From a bacterium (GTDB lineage: Bacteria > Fibrobacterota > Fibrobacteria > UBA11236), in NCBI GenBank assembly GCA_900299345.1, contig OMJM01000062.1, positions 16,788 through 80,787 on the forward strand: a stretch of DNA of 64,000 nucleotides. Direction: 5' to 3'. Positions 34,051-44,142 of the stretch are shown here, piece after piece. Below the pieces are notes generated by a model that was given only the letters and a program-made list of their open reading frames with translations, had not been told where the DNA came from and ran no database searches. The number at the start of each line of letters is the position of its first letter. Within the stretch, counting starts at the first letter, position 1. The position numbers and the translations under genes are program-made.

Positions 34051-36318
34051 TTAATCCAGGACTTCGAGTTTAGCAAACCGCAGCATCAGCGTTCTGGGAA
34101 CGCGATCGCTGAACAAAACCACGGCGCTGGCCGACTCGCCGGAGCCATCCACCCGCATGACCTTGCCTTCGCCGAATTTGACGTGCATTACCCGCCGCCC
34201 CGGACGCAGTGCGCCGCTGTCATCCTGATTGACATCTTCATAGCGGGGCATGGGATCGGATTTGGCGGAATATCGGCCTTGCGACGGAATTGCGGAACGT
34301 TCCTGCGTGGCCGCATGCGCAATGTCCAGAAATTGCTTGTCAATTTCCAACAAAAATCTCGACCCGAACGCATCCTCATAACCTCCATACCGGCGACGAC
34401 GGCGTGCATAGGTTAGTGAAAGCTTCTGCCGGGCACGGGTCACGGCCACGTAAAACAGTCGACGTTCTTCCTCGAAATCCTGATCGTCATTGCGCATCAG
34501 CGGGAACAACCCGTCTTCCAGACCGGTGACAAAGACGCGGGGAAATTCCAGGCCCTTGGCGCTGTGCACGGTCATCAAAGTGACCGCTTCCTGATTGGCC
34601 TTCAGCGAATCCGCGTCGGAGACCAGTGAAATTTCCTGAAGGAACAACTCCAACGGGGTTCCTTCAAGAACTTCCTCCGGAGCTTCTCCGTCGACGACAT
34701 TCATCGCCTCGGTGGCGCGGTCCAGATAATCCTGCGCGGCCGCAACCAATTCCTCGATGTTGGCCAGACGATCCAGCGCTTCGTCCGTACCGTCGTTTTC
34801 CAGCGCCGCCTTGTAACCCGATCGCGTCAACACATCGGCCACGAGTTCGGGAAGCGGCTTGGTGTTCATCACAGACCGCAATCCCGTCAGCAGCTCATGG
34901 AACTCGCGCATTTTCTTGGCGGCTGCCGTGGCAATCCCTGCTTCAGCGGCGAATGGCAGCGCTTCCGTCAACGGCATTCCGTGTACGGAAGCGAACTCCA
35001 GCAATTGTTCGAGCGACTTGTCGCCGATTCCCCGGCGCGGAACATTGATGACGCGCTGAAAGGACACATCGTCACGCGGATTCGCGAGCAAACGAAGATA
35101 CGCCAGCAAATCCTTGACTTCCTTGCGCTCGTAAAAACGGATGCCGCCCACGATGAGATAAGGAATCTGCCGGCGGCGGAACTCGTCTTCCAAGGCGCGC
35201 GACTGGGCGTTGGTGCGGTAAAACACTGCCGTTTCCCCGGGCCGGAATGTTTCGTCACCGCGAATGTGCCGACCCACCCAGGAGGCTTCGGCTACTTCGT
35301 CGTCCAACTCCATCAAGGTCACTTTTTCGCCGGGCGGATTTTCCGTCCACAAGGTCTTGTCCATGCGATCGTGGTTCTTGCGAATCACCGATCCGGCCAC
35401 GCCGAGAATGTTGGACGTGGAGCGGTAGTTCTGTTCCAGCTTCGTGATGCGCGCTTCGGGAAAATCCTCCTTGAAGTTGAGGATGTTGCCGATGTCCGCG
35501 CCGCGCCAGCCATAAATGCTCTGGTCATCGTCGCCCACGACCACGAGATTCCGGTGCGGCCCCAACAACAACTGGATGAGCTGGTATTGCGCTTTGTTCG
35601 TGTCCTGATACTCGTCGATGAGGATGTAGCGGAAGGACGATGCAAAAACCTGCCGAATCTCGGGAAAGGTTTGCAGCAGCCTAATGGACAGGAAAATCAG
35701 ATCGTCGAAATCCATGGCGTCCTGCGCCTGCATTTCATTCTGATAGCGGCGATACAACGCGGCCATGCGCTGGGTATAGGGATCAAGTGCGCGTCGGGCG
35801 GCCTCTTCGGGGCCTTGCCCCTGATTTTTGGAATTGCCGATGAACCGCCGCACTGCGTCCACGGAGAAACGCATATCGTTCTCCAGACCCTCGGCCTGCA
35901 GAATTTTCTTGACGTGCCGCTTCTGATCGTCGGTATCGTAAATAGTGAAGTGTGAAGTGTAGCCGAGGCGATCCGCGTGGAACCGCAACAACCGGGCGCA
36001 CACGGAATGAAAGGTTCCCATCCAACGCAGCGAGGCATCGTAGCCCAGCAACGCAGCCACGCGTTCCCGCATTTCACGCGCCGCCTTGTTGGTGAAGGTC
36101 ACGGCTAGGATTTCATACGGTCGGTAACCGTGTTCCCGGATCAGCCACGCAATTTTATAGGTCAGAACGCGGGTCTTGCCGCTCCCGGCACCGGACAAGA
36201 CCAACTGCGGGCCCGGAGCATGCAGCACGGCCTCCAATTGGGCCGGATTGAGGAGCCGACGCAGGGATTCTTCGCTTAATTCGGGGCGTGAAGAGCGGGT
36301 TTCGAACGATGTTTCCAC
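34051..36318 (-). CDS. uvrD: UvrD/PcrA-family superfamily 1 DNA helicase
   Basis: A 3'-5' helicase for nucleotide-excision and mismatch repair and for clearing proteins from DNA. Motif I is SGAGSGKTRVLTYK; motif II is ILIDEYQDTN; GDDDQSIYGWRGADI and TVHSAKGLEFPRVFVTGLEDGLFP are later helicase motifs. The C-terminus (RVMHVKFGEGKVMRV) is the Tudor-like tail of PcrA/UvrD that binds RNA polymerase. About 755 residues from GTG 36318. The frame opens at GTG 36378, but the extra 20 residues are not family-like and would leave only 46 bases to the divergent pump operon. Same strand as gatC-kdsB-pyrG, with a 96-base gap. Confidence 0.94.
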   Translation of the reverse strand: METSFETRSSRPELSEESLRRLLNPAQLEAVLHAPGPQLVLSGAGSGKTRVLTYKIAWLIREHGYRPYEILAVTFTNKAAREMRERVAALLGYDASLRWMGTFHSVCARLLRFHADRLGYTSHFTIYDTDDQKRHVKKILQAEGLENDMRFSVDAVRRFIGNSKNQGQGPEEAARRALDPYTQRMAALYRRYQNEMQAQDAMDFDDLIFLSIRLLQTFPEIRQVFASSFRYILIDEYQDTNKAQYQLIQLLLGPHRNLVVVGDDDQSIYGWRGADIGNILNFKEDFPEARITKLEQNYRSTSNILGVAGSVIRKNHDRMDKTLWTENPPGEKVTLMELDDEVAEASWVGRHIRGDETFRPGETAVFYRTNAQSRALEDEFRRRQIPYLIVGGIRFYERKEVKDLLAYLRLLANPRDDVSFQRVINVPRRGIGDKSLEQLLEFASVHGMPLTEALPFAAEAGIATAAAKKMREFHELLTGLRSVMNTKPLPELVADVLTRSGYKAALENDGTDEALDRLANIEELVAAAQDYLDRATEAMNVVDGEAPEEVLEGTPLELFLQEISLVSDADSLKANQEAVTLMTVHSAKGLEFPRVFVTGLEDGLFPLMRNDDQDFEEERRLFYVAVTRARQKLSLTYARRRRRYGGYEDAFGSRFLLEIDKQFLDIAHAATQERSAIPSQGRYSAKSDPMPRYEDVNQDDSGALRPGRRVMHVKFGEGKVMRVDGSGESASAVVLFSDRVPRTLMLRFAKLEVLD

Positions 36319-36424
36319 GGATTTGCAATGGTAGCATTCCGGCCCTGTAACGAGGTGTAACCCGACATTCGTTGCCACGTCTTTTTTTTAGTTTAGCCCT
36401 GACTTCAAAACGCATCTCGGAGCC

Positions 36425-37492
36425 ATGAAGAAAAACCCCTCACGCCTCTTGTTGGGCCTTGCGCTCGTCTCGTCTCTTGGTTTGTCCGGTTGCGGCAAAC
36501 GCGATGCGGCAAATGCAAGCACGCCGGGTGCAGTTCCCGGAAGCGCGCTTCCTCCGGCGAGACTTTCCGCAGTGGTGTTGCAACCGACTCTCGCCACCAC
36601 GCATGTGACGGCTGCCGGAACCGTAATGGCAGAACGTGAAGTCGAACTCAAGACGGAAATTTCCGGTCGCGTCGCGCGCATCGCTTTCCGCGAAGGTTCG
36701 TATGTGGATTCCGGCCAACTGCTGGTTAAACTCGAAGACTCGGAATTGCGCGCGCAGTTGGAACGGGCACAGGCCCGGTTGATGCTGGCACAGACCCAGG
36801 AAAAACGACTCAAGGATCAGATCGAAGCCCAAGCCGCGAGCCAGCGGGATTACGATGCGGCCAGGGCGGATCTCCAAACGGCCAAAGCCGATGCGGACAT
36901 GGCTAAGGCGATGTTCGATAAAACCGAAATCCGCGCACCGTTTGCCGGGATCGCTGGGTTGCGGCGGGTGGATCCCGGAGCGGTGCTGCAAAGCGGAACC
37001 AAGCTGACCACCTTGCAGGATTTGGCTTCGCTCCGGATCGAATTCTCCATTCCGGAAAATCTTTCCTCCGCGCTGAAAGACGGAATGTCGGTGCGCTATA
37101 CCTGTTCCGGCGTTGCCGATACGCAAAAGGCGGAAGTGTACGCCATCGAACCGCGCATCGACGCGGAAACCCGGTTGATCGATGTCCGTGCGCGCGGCAG
37201 GACTACGGTTCGAATTCTCCCGGGCGCCTTCGCCCGCGTGGAACTTCCCCTGTCGTCGGACTCCGCGCTGTGGATTCCCTCACAGGCCGTGGTGCAAAGC
37301 GCGCGCGGCTCGATGGTGTGGCGCGTGAATGGAGGCGTGGCCGGGTTGCAACCCTTTATTCCCGGAATGCGCTCCGCACAGGCCGTGGAAGCAGCGCGTG
37401 GCTTGTCCGCCGGAGACACCATCCTGACCTCGGGCCTCATGCAATTGCGACCCGGCGCGCCGGTCATCCCGATCCTCGGCCCCCAACCCTGA
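36425..37492 (+). CDS. RND efflux periplasmic adaptor lipoprotein
   Basis: A 355-residue membrane-fusion protein that links the RND pump to the outer-membrane channel. The lipobox LSGC follows a signal segment (LLLGLALVSSLGLSGC). Then come a lipoyl half-motif (ELKTEISGRVARIAFREGSYV), a short alpha-hairpin (~100-150), the second lipoyl half with IRAPFAGIAGLRRVDPGAV, and beta-barrel and membrane-proximal domains. First gene of a pump operon; the pump gene starts 19 bases after its stop. Substrate cannot be predicted. Confidence 0.93.
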   Translation: MKKNPSRLLLGLALVSSLGLSGCGKRDAANASTPGAVPGSALPPARLSAVVLQPTLATTHVTAAGTVMAEREVELKTEISGRVARIAFREGSYVDSGQLLVKLEDSELRAQLERAQARLMLAQTQEKRLKDQIEAQAASQRDYDAARADLQTAKADADMAKAMFDKTEIRAPFAGIAGLRRVDPGAVLQSGTKLTTLQDLASLRIEFSIPENLSSALKDGMSVRYTCSGVADTQKAEVYAIEPRIDAETRLIDVRARGRTTVRILPGAFARVELPLSSDSALWIPSQAVVQSARGSMVWRVNGGVAGLQPFIPGMRSAQAVEAARGLSAGDTILTSGLMQLRPGAPVIPILGPQP

Positions 37493-37511
37493 ACTTTCAG
37501 CGGCAGTCTTA

Positions 37512-40500
37512 ATGCGCGCATCCCACATCAGCATCGATCGCCCGGTCCTCACATGGGTGATGTCGCTGTTCCTGCTGGTGCTGGGGTTCATCGCTTTGCC
37601 CTTCCTCGGCGTGCGCGAGTTCCCGGCCGTGGATCCGCCCATTATCACGGTGAACACCTATTACCCCGGCGCCAACGCGGAGGTGATTGAATCGCAAATC
37701 ACCCAGCCGCTGGAACAGTCCGTCAATGGCGTGGACGGCATCCGTTCCATCACCTCGGTGAGCCGCGAGGGACGCAGCATCATCACCGTGGAGTTCAACC
37801 TCGGCAATGATCTGAACGTCGCGGCCAACGATGTCCGCGATCGCGTGGCGCGCGTCATCCGCAGCCTCCCCGCCGACATCGATCCACCCGTGGTGGCCAA
37901 AGCGGACGCCAACGCCTACCCCATTCTGTTGATGACGGTGCAAAGCGACAGCCGCGACATCCTCGCCACGGACGAGGAAGGCATGCGCATTCAGGAGCAG
38001 TTGCAGACCATTCCCGGCGTGGCCGAGGTGCGCATCTGGGGCGAAAAGAAATACGCCATGCGTCTGCGCCTCGATCCGGAAAAACTGGAAGCGCACGACC
38101 TCACCTTCGCAGACGTGGCCGCGGCCCTCGGCACGGAAAACGTGGAGCTTCCTTCGGGAACCATTCAGGGTGACAACACAGAACTGACCGTGCTCGCGCA
38201 CGGCCGCATGCGCACACCCGAGGAATTCAACCGCCTCGTGATCAAGGCCAACGGGGCCGAACTGGTGAGGCTCGAAGACGTGGGCAACGCGAGGCTCGGA
38301 GCCGAAAACGAACGCACGATTCTCAAACGCGACGGCATTCCCATGATTGGCCTCGCCGTGATCGCGCAACCGGGCGCCAACAGTATTGCCATCGGCGACG
38401 AATTCTTCAAACGCTTCGAGCAAATCAAGAAGACCGTGCCACCGGACATCCATCTCAAACTCGGCTTCGACGGAACCCGTTTCGTGCGACGTTCGCTGCA
38501 TGAGGTGTCGAACACCATTATCATCGCGTTCATCCTCGTGCTGCTGGTGCTCTTCTTCTTCCTGCGCGACTGGCGTACCTCGCTCATTCCCGTGCTCGCC
38601 ATTCCCGTGTCGTTGATCGGCGCGCTGTTCCTGCTATACATGGCGGGCTTCACCATCAATGTGCTCACATTGCTCGGTCTCGTGCTGGCCATCGGTCTGG
38701 TGGTGGACGACGCCATCGTGGTGCTGGAAAACATCTACCGTAAAATCGAAGACGGTGACGAGCCGAAGCACGCGGGCTATTCCGGCACCGAGGAAATTTT
38801 CTTCGCGGTCATCTCCACCACCACCGTGCTGGCTGTGGTGTTTCTGCCGTTGCTCTTCATTCCGGGTTTTGTGGGCCGTCTGTTCCGCGAGTTCGGCGTG
38901 GCCGTGGCCGGTTCTGTGGTGCTCTCCGCCTTCGTCTCACTGACGCTCACGCCCATGCTCTGCACGCGCATGCTGCGTCGCCGCCATTCCACGCTGTATG
39001 AACGCACCGAGCCGGGATTTCAGGCCTTCTACGGAGGCTATGGAAACCTGCTCCGCAAATTCCTGCGCAACCGTGCCACCGCCATCATCTTGTTGCTGCT
39101 GATCGTGGCGGGAGCGGTCGGGTTGCTGTTCACGCTCAAAAAGGAACAGGCGCCAACGGAGGATCGCAACCAACTCGACCTGTTCATCACCGGACCCGAG
39201 GGAGCGACCTTCAACTTCATGGACCGCATCATGGATCGGTTGACAGATGTCGTGCACCGCGACGCGCAGGAAGTTTCCGCCATGGTGGCCGTGACCTCGC
39301 CAGGTTTCTCCGCCTCCGGCTCCGTCAATTCGGGTTTCATGCGGCTCTTCCTCGCCGATGCCGAGACGCGCAAGCGCACCCAGCAGCAAATCTTCGGCGC
39401 GCTCAGCAAAAGCACCAAGGCCTTGACGGACGTACGCATCAGCGTGGTGCAGAATCCCACCATCTCCACCAGCCCTGTTTCCGGGTTGCCCGTGCAGTTC
39501 GTCATCCAGGCGCCGGACTTCGAGCGACTGGCAAAGGCGCTTCCTCTCTTTGTCGCCGAGGCGCGCAAGGAAAAAACTTTCGCCATCGTGGACGAAAACC
39601 TCAAGTTCACCCGGCCCGAAATCCAGGTTACGGTGGATCGCGATCGTTTGCGTTCGCTGGGCGTGTCCTATCTCGCGGTGTCACGCGCGCTGCAACTGGC
39701 GCTTGGTGAAGTACGGATCGGATATTTCATCAAGGGCGATCGACAGTATCAGGTCATCGGTCAGGTGGATGACGCCTACCGCCGCAAACCGGACGACATC
39801 CGCCAGATTCCCGTACGAGGCAATGACGGCAAGCTCATTCCGCTCGGCAACCTCGTTGAGTTCCGCGAAGAGGCTGGACCGCCCGCGCTTTACCGCTTCA
39901 ACCGCACGGTCTCGGCCACAGTCTCGGCGGGTCTTGCGCCCGGCATGGTGATCAGCGATGGCATCGCGGCCATGCGCAGAGTCGCGGCAAAAACACTGGA
40001 CCCATCGTTCCGCACCGAACTGGCGGGACAGTCGCGCGACTACACGGAAAGTTCTTCCAGCCTGCTCTTCGCCTTTCTGCTGGCGCTGTTGTTGATTTAT
40101 CTCGTGCTGGCCGCGCAGTTCGAGAGCTTCAAGGATCCGATCATCATCCTCATCACCGTGCCGCTCTCGTTGTTCGGCGCGCTGCTGGCATTGAAAGTCA
40201 CCGGACAGACGCTCAACATCTTCAGTGAGATCGGCATCATCATGCTCGTCGGACTGGTGACCAAAAACGGCATTTTGATCGTGGAGTTCACTCGGCAGAA
40301 GCGCGAAAAGGGCATGGCTTTGGCCAACGCCGTTTTGGAAGCCGCTCAGGCTCGCCTTCGCCCCATTCTCATGACGTCGCTGACCGCGGCGCTGGGAATG
40401 TTGCCCATCGCGTTGGCCTTGGGTGCGGGCGCGGAAAGCCGCCGGCCCATGGGTATCGCGGTGGTGGGTGGTTTGTTGTTCGGCATGGTGCTGACCTTGT

Positions 40501-40565
40501 TTGTCATCCCTGCCATGATTCTGCTCTTCCACGGCGCGCGCACCGAAGAGGTTTCGGATGCTTAA
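37512..40565 (+). CDS. RND multidrug-type inner-membrane transporter
   Basis: A 1017-residue proton-driven exporter of the AcrB/MexB (HAE1) type. TM1 (VLTWVMSLFLLVLGFIALPFL) is followed by the porter domain (DPPIITVNTYYPGANAE), and TM4 carries the proton-relay DD pair in GLVVDDAIVVLENI. The second half repeats the layout, with TM10-11 (IGIIMLVGLVTKNGILIVEF). About 12 membrane segments in two groups fit the fold. The 3' end overlaps the TolC-like gene by eight bases, so pump, adaptor and channel are one operon. Confidence 0.96.
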   Translation: MRASHISIDRPVLTWVMSLFLLVLGFIALPFLGVREFPAVDPPIITVNTYYPGANAEVIESQITQPLEQSVNGVDGIRSITSVSREGRSIITVEFNLGNDLNVAANDVRDRVARVIRSLPADIDPPVVAKADANAYPILLMTVQSDSRDILATDEEGMRIQEQLQTIPGVAEVRIWGEKKYAMRLRLDPEKLEAHDLTFADVAAALGTENVELPSGTIQGDNTELTVLAHGRMRTPEEFNRLVIKANGAELVRLEDVGNARLGAENERTILKRDGIPMIGLAVIAQPGANSIAIGDEFFKRFEQIKKTVPPDIHLKLGFDGTRFVRRSLHEVSNTIIIAFILVLLVLFFFLRDWRTSLIPVLAIPVSLIGALFLLYMAGFTINVLTLLGLVLAIGLVVDDAIVVLENIYRKIEDGDEPKHAGYSGTEEIFFAVISTTTVLAVVFLPLLFIPGFVGRLFREFGVAVAGSVVLSAFVSLTLTPMLCTRMLRRRHSTLYERTEPGFQAFYGGYGNLLRKFLRNRATAIILLLLIVAGAVGLLFTLKKEQAPTEDRNQLDLFITGPEGATFNFMDRIMDRLTDVVHRDAQEVSAMVAVTSPGFSASGSVNSGFMRLFLADAETRKRTQQQIFGALSKSTKALTDVRISVVQNPTISTSPVSGLPVQFVIQAPDFERLAKALPLFVAEARKEKTFAIVDENLKFTRPEIQVTVDRDRLRSLGVSYLAVSRALQLALGEVRIGYFIKGDRQYQVIGQVDDAYRRKPDDIRQIPVRGNDGKLIPLGNLVEFREEAGPPALYRFNRTVSATVSAGLAPGMVISDGIAAMRRVAAKTLDPSFRTELAGQSRDYTESSSSLLFAFLLALLLIYLVLAAQFESFKDPIIILITVPLSLFGALLALKVTGQTLNIFSEIGIIMLVGLVTKNGILIVEFTRQKREKGMALANAVLEAAQARLRPILMTSLTAALGMLPIALALGAGAESRRPMGIAVVGGLLFGMVLTLFVIPAMILLFHGARTEEVSDA

Positions 40566-41871
40566 GGCATTGGCCACAAGCCTCGCTGTGTTCACCACAG
40601 CGCAGGCCGCGCAACTGACGTTGTCGCAAGCATTGAAAGAAGCGTTGGCTCAAAACCCCGCGTATCAAGCAGCGCAAAACGATGTCGTCCTCGCCGAAAA
40701 ATCGCGCGACTCGGCCATCGGAGGGTATCTGCCCGTCATCACGGCCAGCGGAGGCTACGGAAAAAGCTGGCAGAACACGCATCAGCAGCGCGCCTCGGAC
40801 GGCAGTGTCCGCGATGTGAACAATGCACTCACAACCACCGCGACCGCAGGCGTGAACGCGGACTGGACCTTGTTCCAGGGATTTTCCACGCCTCTGACGC
40901 AAAAGCGTTTGCGGTTGCAGGCGGATCAGGCGCGGGCTTACGAAGCCAAATCACGTGAGGATCTGGTGCGCGGTGCGGTGCTGGCCTATGCCGAACTGGC
41001 GCGACAGACGCGCTTGTATCACGCGCTCGACACGGTGGCGGTGATTTCGGAGGAACGCGCGCGTATTCTGGAACAAAGCCTGAAAGCCGGTGCGGCGTCG
41101 CGCTCGGACTGGCTTTCAGCCCGCGTGGATCTGAATGGCGATCAAGCTTCGTTGAAACGTCAGGCTGCGGATTTGCAAGCGGCGCGCGTGGAACTCGGTC
41201 GGGTTCTCGGCCGCAGCCAGCCCGTATCCGAGGAGGTGGACGAGGTCGCCTTGCCCGCCATTGCAATGGATCTCGAAAAGCTATTGCTCGGCTTGCCGGA
41301 GCATCGTCCCGAATTGCAGGTGGCGGAAAATTCCGTGGCCATCGCCCATGTGTCCGCACAGCAACGCGCTACGAACTGGCTGCCCAAACTCGATGCGCTG
41401 GCCGGGTACAATTACACCGAGACAAAGTCCGACGCGGGCATCTATCTGAAAAACCGCACGCTCGGGCCGTCCGTCGGATTGCAACTCAACTTCAACCTGT
41501 TCTCCGGTGAATTCCCCTGGTCGTCATACCAACGGGCAAAGGTCGCGCTCACGTCGGCAGGATTGCGTCAAAAAGATCTCCAGTCCTCCGCCGAAGCCGA
41601 AGTGCGGCGTAACTTTGCGGAGTTCGAAGCCACAGATTCAGCATTGACGTTGGAAAGTGAAGGACTCGGTTTCGCACACGAAAACCTGTCGCTCACCTTC
41701 ACACGCTGGAAGGCCGGGTCCATCTCCTATCTCGACGCAAGACGCGCACAAGAGCAGTATCTCGACGCAGTCGTCCGGTCGGAGAACACGGCCTACGATG
41801 CCCTTCGCGCAAGACTCGATCTACTCCGCTCGGCGGGACGCATGGAATTGTTGGTTGGTACTCCGCGCTAG
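40558..41871 (+). CDS. TolC-family outer-membrane efflux channel
   Basis: A 437-residue protein with a signal peptide (LKALATSLAVFTTAQAA) and two OEP domains: LTLSQALKEALAQNPAYQAAQ opens the first, and PELQVAENSVAIAHVSAQQR with GPSVGLQLNFNLF-type strands belongs to the second. Long helices with alternating Ala/Arg/Glu follow. It completes the tripartite pump and starts inside the last codons of the transporter gene. Confidence 0.94.
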   Translation: MLKALATSLAVFTTAQAAQLTLSQALKEALAQNPAYQAAQNDVVLAEKSRDSAIGGYLPVITASGGYGKSWQNTHQQRASDGSVRDVNNALTTTATAGVNADWTLFQGFSTPLTQKRLRLQADQARAYEAKSREDLVRGAVLAYAELARQTRLYHALDTVAVISEERARILEQSLKAGAASRSDWLSARVDLNGDQASLKRQAADLQAARVELGRVLGRSQPVSEEVDEVALPAIAMDLEKLLLGLPEHRPELQVAENSVAIAHVSAQQRATNWLPKLDALAGYNYTETKSDAGIYLKNRTLGPSVGLQLNFNLFSGEFPWSSYQRAKVALTSAGLRQKDLQSSAEAEVRRNFAEFEATDSALTLESEGLGFAHENLSLTFTRWKAGSISYLDARRAQEQYLDAVVRSENTAYDALRARLDLLRSAGRMELLVGTPR

Positions 41872-42724
41872 TTCCGTTCCCTATCCTCATTCCGGATTTG
41901 ACGTCCGCACGTGCCTGTCCGGACAAAGGACGATCCACTTCGGACTTCCCGGCGACACGTTAAAACTCGCAACGGTAAGACAAAGCCGAGGCATCCATAT
42001 CGGCGATGCCCCGCTCTATGACTTGAAGCAATGGCGCACTCCGTGGCGTATCCCGAAAAACATCCTGCATCAGATTCGACGCGCCGAGAAAAAAGGCATC
42101 CGCGTCCGGCATCTCAGCGCTCCTCCTAGCGACCTGACACCGCTACGGGAATACTTGTCGACATGGCTGCGAAACAAAAAGATGCCGCCTCTGGGATTCG
42201 CCACGAATCCTTTCCTATTGGCACCGTGGCCGGAATACGGGATTTTCGTCGCCGAATCCAATGGCCGCTTATGTGGATTTCTCATTGCATCACACGCACC
42301 GTTCCACAGCCTGTTCCGCGTTGATCTCATAGTCCGGACGCAAGCTTCGCCCAACGGATGTTCGGAACTGCTGGTCGCAACGGCGTTTCAAGCGGCTGCG
42401 AGATGGGGTTTTCAAAAAGCGACCTTGGGACTCGCGCCTCTCTCACGCCGATCCGTATCTGAACGTTTTCGTTCGCCTTTCTGGTTCCGTATTCTTTCGC
42501 GAGTTGCTCGGCGTTTGGGTTCGCCGTGGTATTCCTTCGCCGGACTGGAAGCATTCAAAGCCAAGTTTCATCCCGATGAATGGCAACCGATGTTTTGTAC
42601 GACGCAAGGCCCGCGTTTCCGAGTTACGGATCTGATCGCAGTATTACGGGCCTTTGCTGGTGGCTCGTTAATGTGTTACGGAATGCGGACGGTATTATGG
42701 AAAATGGGAAGACGGAGTTTTTGA
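41855..42724 (+). CDS. DUF2156/MprF C-terminal-like acyltransferase-fold protein
   Basis: About 290 residues similar to the GNAT-fold catalytic domain of phosphatidylglycerol lysyltransferase (DUF2156): RRAEKKGIRVRHL, a LFRVDLIVRTQASPNGCSELL block (family pattern D-x-x-R---PNG-xELL), KATLGLAPLSR and FAGLEAFKAKFHPDEWQPMF. MprF membrane helices are absent, so this is a soluble stand-alone domain. The probable start is TTG 41855, inside the end of the channel gene; no ATG exists near the family start, so this is uncertain. Its position as fourth gene of the pump operon suggests a role in envelope modification or resistance; the substrate is unknown. Confidence 0.75.
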   Translation: MVLRASSVPYPHSGFDVRTCLSGQRTIHFGLPGDTLKLATVRQSRGIHIGDAPLYDLKQWRTPWRIPKNILHQIRRAEKKGIRVRHLSAPPSDLTPLREYLSTWLRNKKMPPLGFATNPFLLAPWPEYGIFVAESNGRLCGFLIASHAPFHSLFRVDLIVRTQASPNGCSELLVATAFQAAARWGFQKATLGLAPLSRRSVSERFRSPFWFRILSRVARRLGSPWYSFAGLEAFKAKFHPDEWQPMFCTTQGPRFRVTDLIAVLRAFAGGSLMCYGMRTVLWKMGRRSF

Positions 42725-42741
42725 ACCTGCGGTAAAAAGGC

Positions 42742-43140
42742 TCACCCCCACAATCCCAGCACCAATCCATACACCGCGAACTGGACGGAAAAATATCCGC
42801 CGTCGATCAACCATAACTTCAGGCTCCGGTCCGCGAATTGATGGTTGATGCCAAACCCCATGGCCACCAAGCCGCTTCCGGCAATCGCACCCTTTGCGAC
42901 CGCCACGGGCAAGCGCGGATGCGCGCCGAGGCACCACCGCAAAGTGAGAATGGCAACCAGTGCAAACACACTGCTGAGGAGGAAAACCCGCAGTGGATGA
43001 TTGCTGTTTGCGGGACGCCGATCTCCCACTTCCCGTTGCCAAATCCCTCCAAAGACTCCCTTGGAATACCATAAACCTCCCACCAGGAAAGTCGAGAGCA
43101 CCCCGATGAGCAAAGCCCAAAGATTTATATCCAGTGTCAT
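42742..43140 (-). CDS. DUF1761-family small membrane protein
   Basis: A 132-residue protein with four predicted membrane segments: INLWALLIGVLSTFLVGGLWYS (which includes the family GxLWYS-type turn), VFLLSSVFALVAILTL, a central Ala/Gly-rich helix with GLVAMGFGINHQFADRS, and YFSVQFAVYGLVLGLWG. The match to DUF1761 is by overall layout and by these blocks. GGAG precedes the ATG. Function of the family is unknown. It is divergent from the YHYH operon, with ~245 bases between. Confidence 0.8.
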   Translation of the reverse strand: MTLDINLWALLIGVLSTFLVGGLWYSKGVFGGIWQREVGDRRPANSNHPLRVFLLSSVFALVAILTLRWCLGAHPRLPVAVAKGAIAGSGLVAMGFGINHQFADRSLKLWLIDGGYFSVQFAVYGLVLGLWG

Positions 43141-43306
43141 TGTCTCTCCTCACAGCCCTGACCGCGAAAAATCAACCCGATTCTTCGCCTTCACGACCGG
43201 CATCACCATGTCATTCGCGGGCAAAACTGTCTTTCGTGTCGCCCAATAAACAGACAAAATTAAAACAATAACTCGCGTTAACCTTCCGCGATGATGCCGG
43301 AATGAC

Positions 43307-43320
43307 TGACAACAGTCACA
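43307..43320. promoter_or_regulatory. Palindrome shared with the 55.6-kb promoter region (copy 1)
   Basis: CTGACAACAGTCAC lies 66 bases before the YHYH-operon start, in the 246-base divergent region. It contains TGAC-N4-GTCA arms and differs at only two of 14 bases from the site at 55639. The rest of the gap (43141-43386) shows no gene I can support. Confidence 0.4.
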
Positions 43321-43386
43321 GAAAATGACTTTCCAACGACTTCGCAATCCCGTATCTTATCCCTGCGTTCAATTCAGGAGTTCCGA

Positions 43387-44142
43387 ATGCAAAAAGCCTC
43401 CCTGTTACTTGCCATTCTTTGTGCTGTGCCGCCCGGATTGACGGGTTGCTTCCCTAGTTCATCCTCGGACGCTGGCATCAAAACCGGCCCCGGTGTGCGC
43501 GACAGTTTGAATGCGGCTTACAAGGCATTCGACTCCAGCATCTACGTCGCCAAGGACGGGGATTGGGCGACCATTGAATCCAAGGGCATTCCCAATCACG
43601 GCAGCCCCTACTTCGCCACAACAGATTCGCGCTACGAAGCCGACACCAACGCGGGCTTCGCCAAGAATCCGAACAATATCTCGGAACAAAACCTTGTCTT
43701 CAAGATTCCCCTGAATCCATCCGTGGCCACCACGCACCAAAGCACGGCGTTGGGTCCCATCGGCGTTTCGGTGAACGGCGTTCCTCTCTACAATCAATAT
43801 GCCGGGCCCAATCAGCCGCTGACGAATGAGATTTATTCGTTTGATCAATACAACGGACACCCTCAACAGTCTGGACAATATCACTACCACTGGGAACCGC
43901 TGTATCTGACCGCGAAGAAAGGAAAGTCTTCGCTGATCGGGTTCCTGCTGGACGGGTTCCCTGTGTATGGCCCACAGGAGAGCGGATCTAATGTCGCAGG
44001 AAGCAATCTGGACACTTACCACGGTCATTTCGGCGTGACGGCCGAGTACCCTGCCGGCATCTACCACTACCACATCACAGCCACAGATCCCTACATCAAT
44101 GGTGGGCAATACTACGGTACGCCCGGAACCGTGACCCAGTGA
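43387..44142 (+). CDS. YHYH-domain lipoprotein
   Basis: A 251-residue exported protein: the signal peptide ends in a lipobox (GLTGC, cysteine at ~21), so it should be a lipoprotein. The YHYH signature occurs as GQYHYHWEPLYL (~170) and again as GIYHYHITATDPYINGGQYY near the end, with NGHPQQSG and DTYHGHFG adding more histidines. Histidine density in a secreted domain suggests metal binding; the family has no established function. GGAG lies before ATG. Its stop overlaps the next start by four bases, making it the first gene of a YHYH-MORN-SCO operon. Confidence 0.88.
   Translation: MQKASLLLAILCAVPPGLTGCFPSSSSDAGIKTGPGVRDSLNAAYKAFDSSIYVAKDGDWATIESKGIPNHGSPYFATTDSRYEADTNAGFAKNPNNISEQNLVFKIPLNPSVATTHQSTALGPIGVSVNGVPLYNQYAGPNQPLTNEIYSFDQYNGHPQQSGQYHYHWEPLYLTAKKGKSSLIGFLLDGFPVYGPQESGSNVAGSNLDTYHGHFGVTAEYPAGIYHYHITATDPYINGGQYYGTPGTVTQ

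Noticed and set aside
43150-43347. 65-codon minus-strand frame before the DUF1761 gene
   Set aside because: No ribosome site or family features, and it covers the likely promoter region of both divergent genes.
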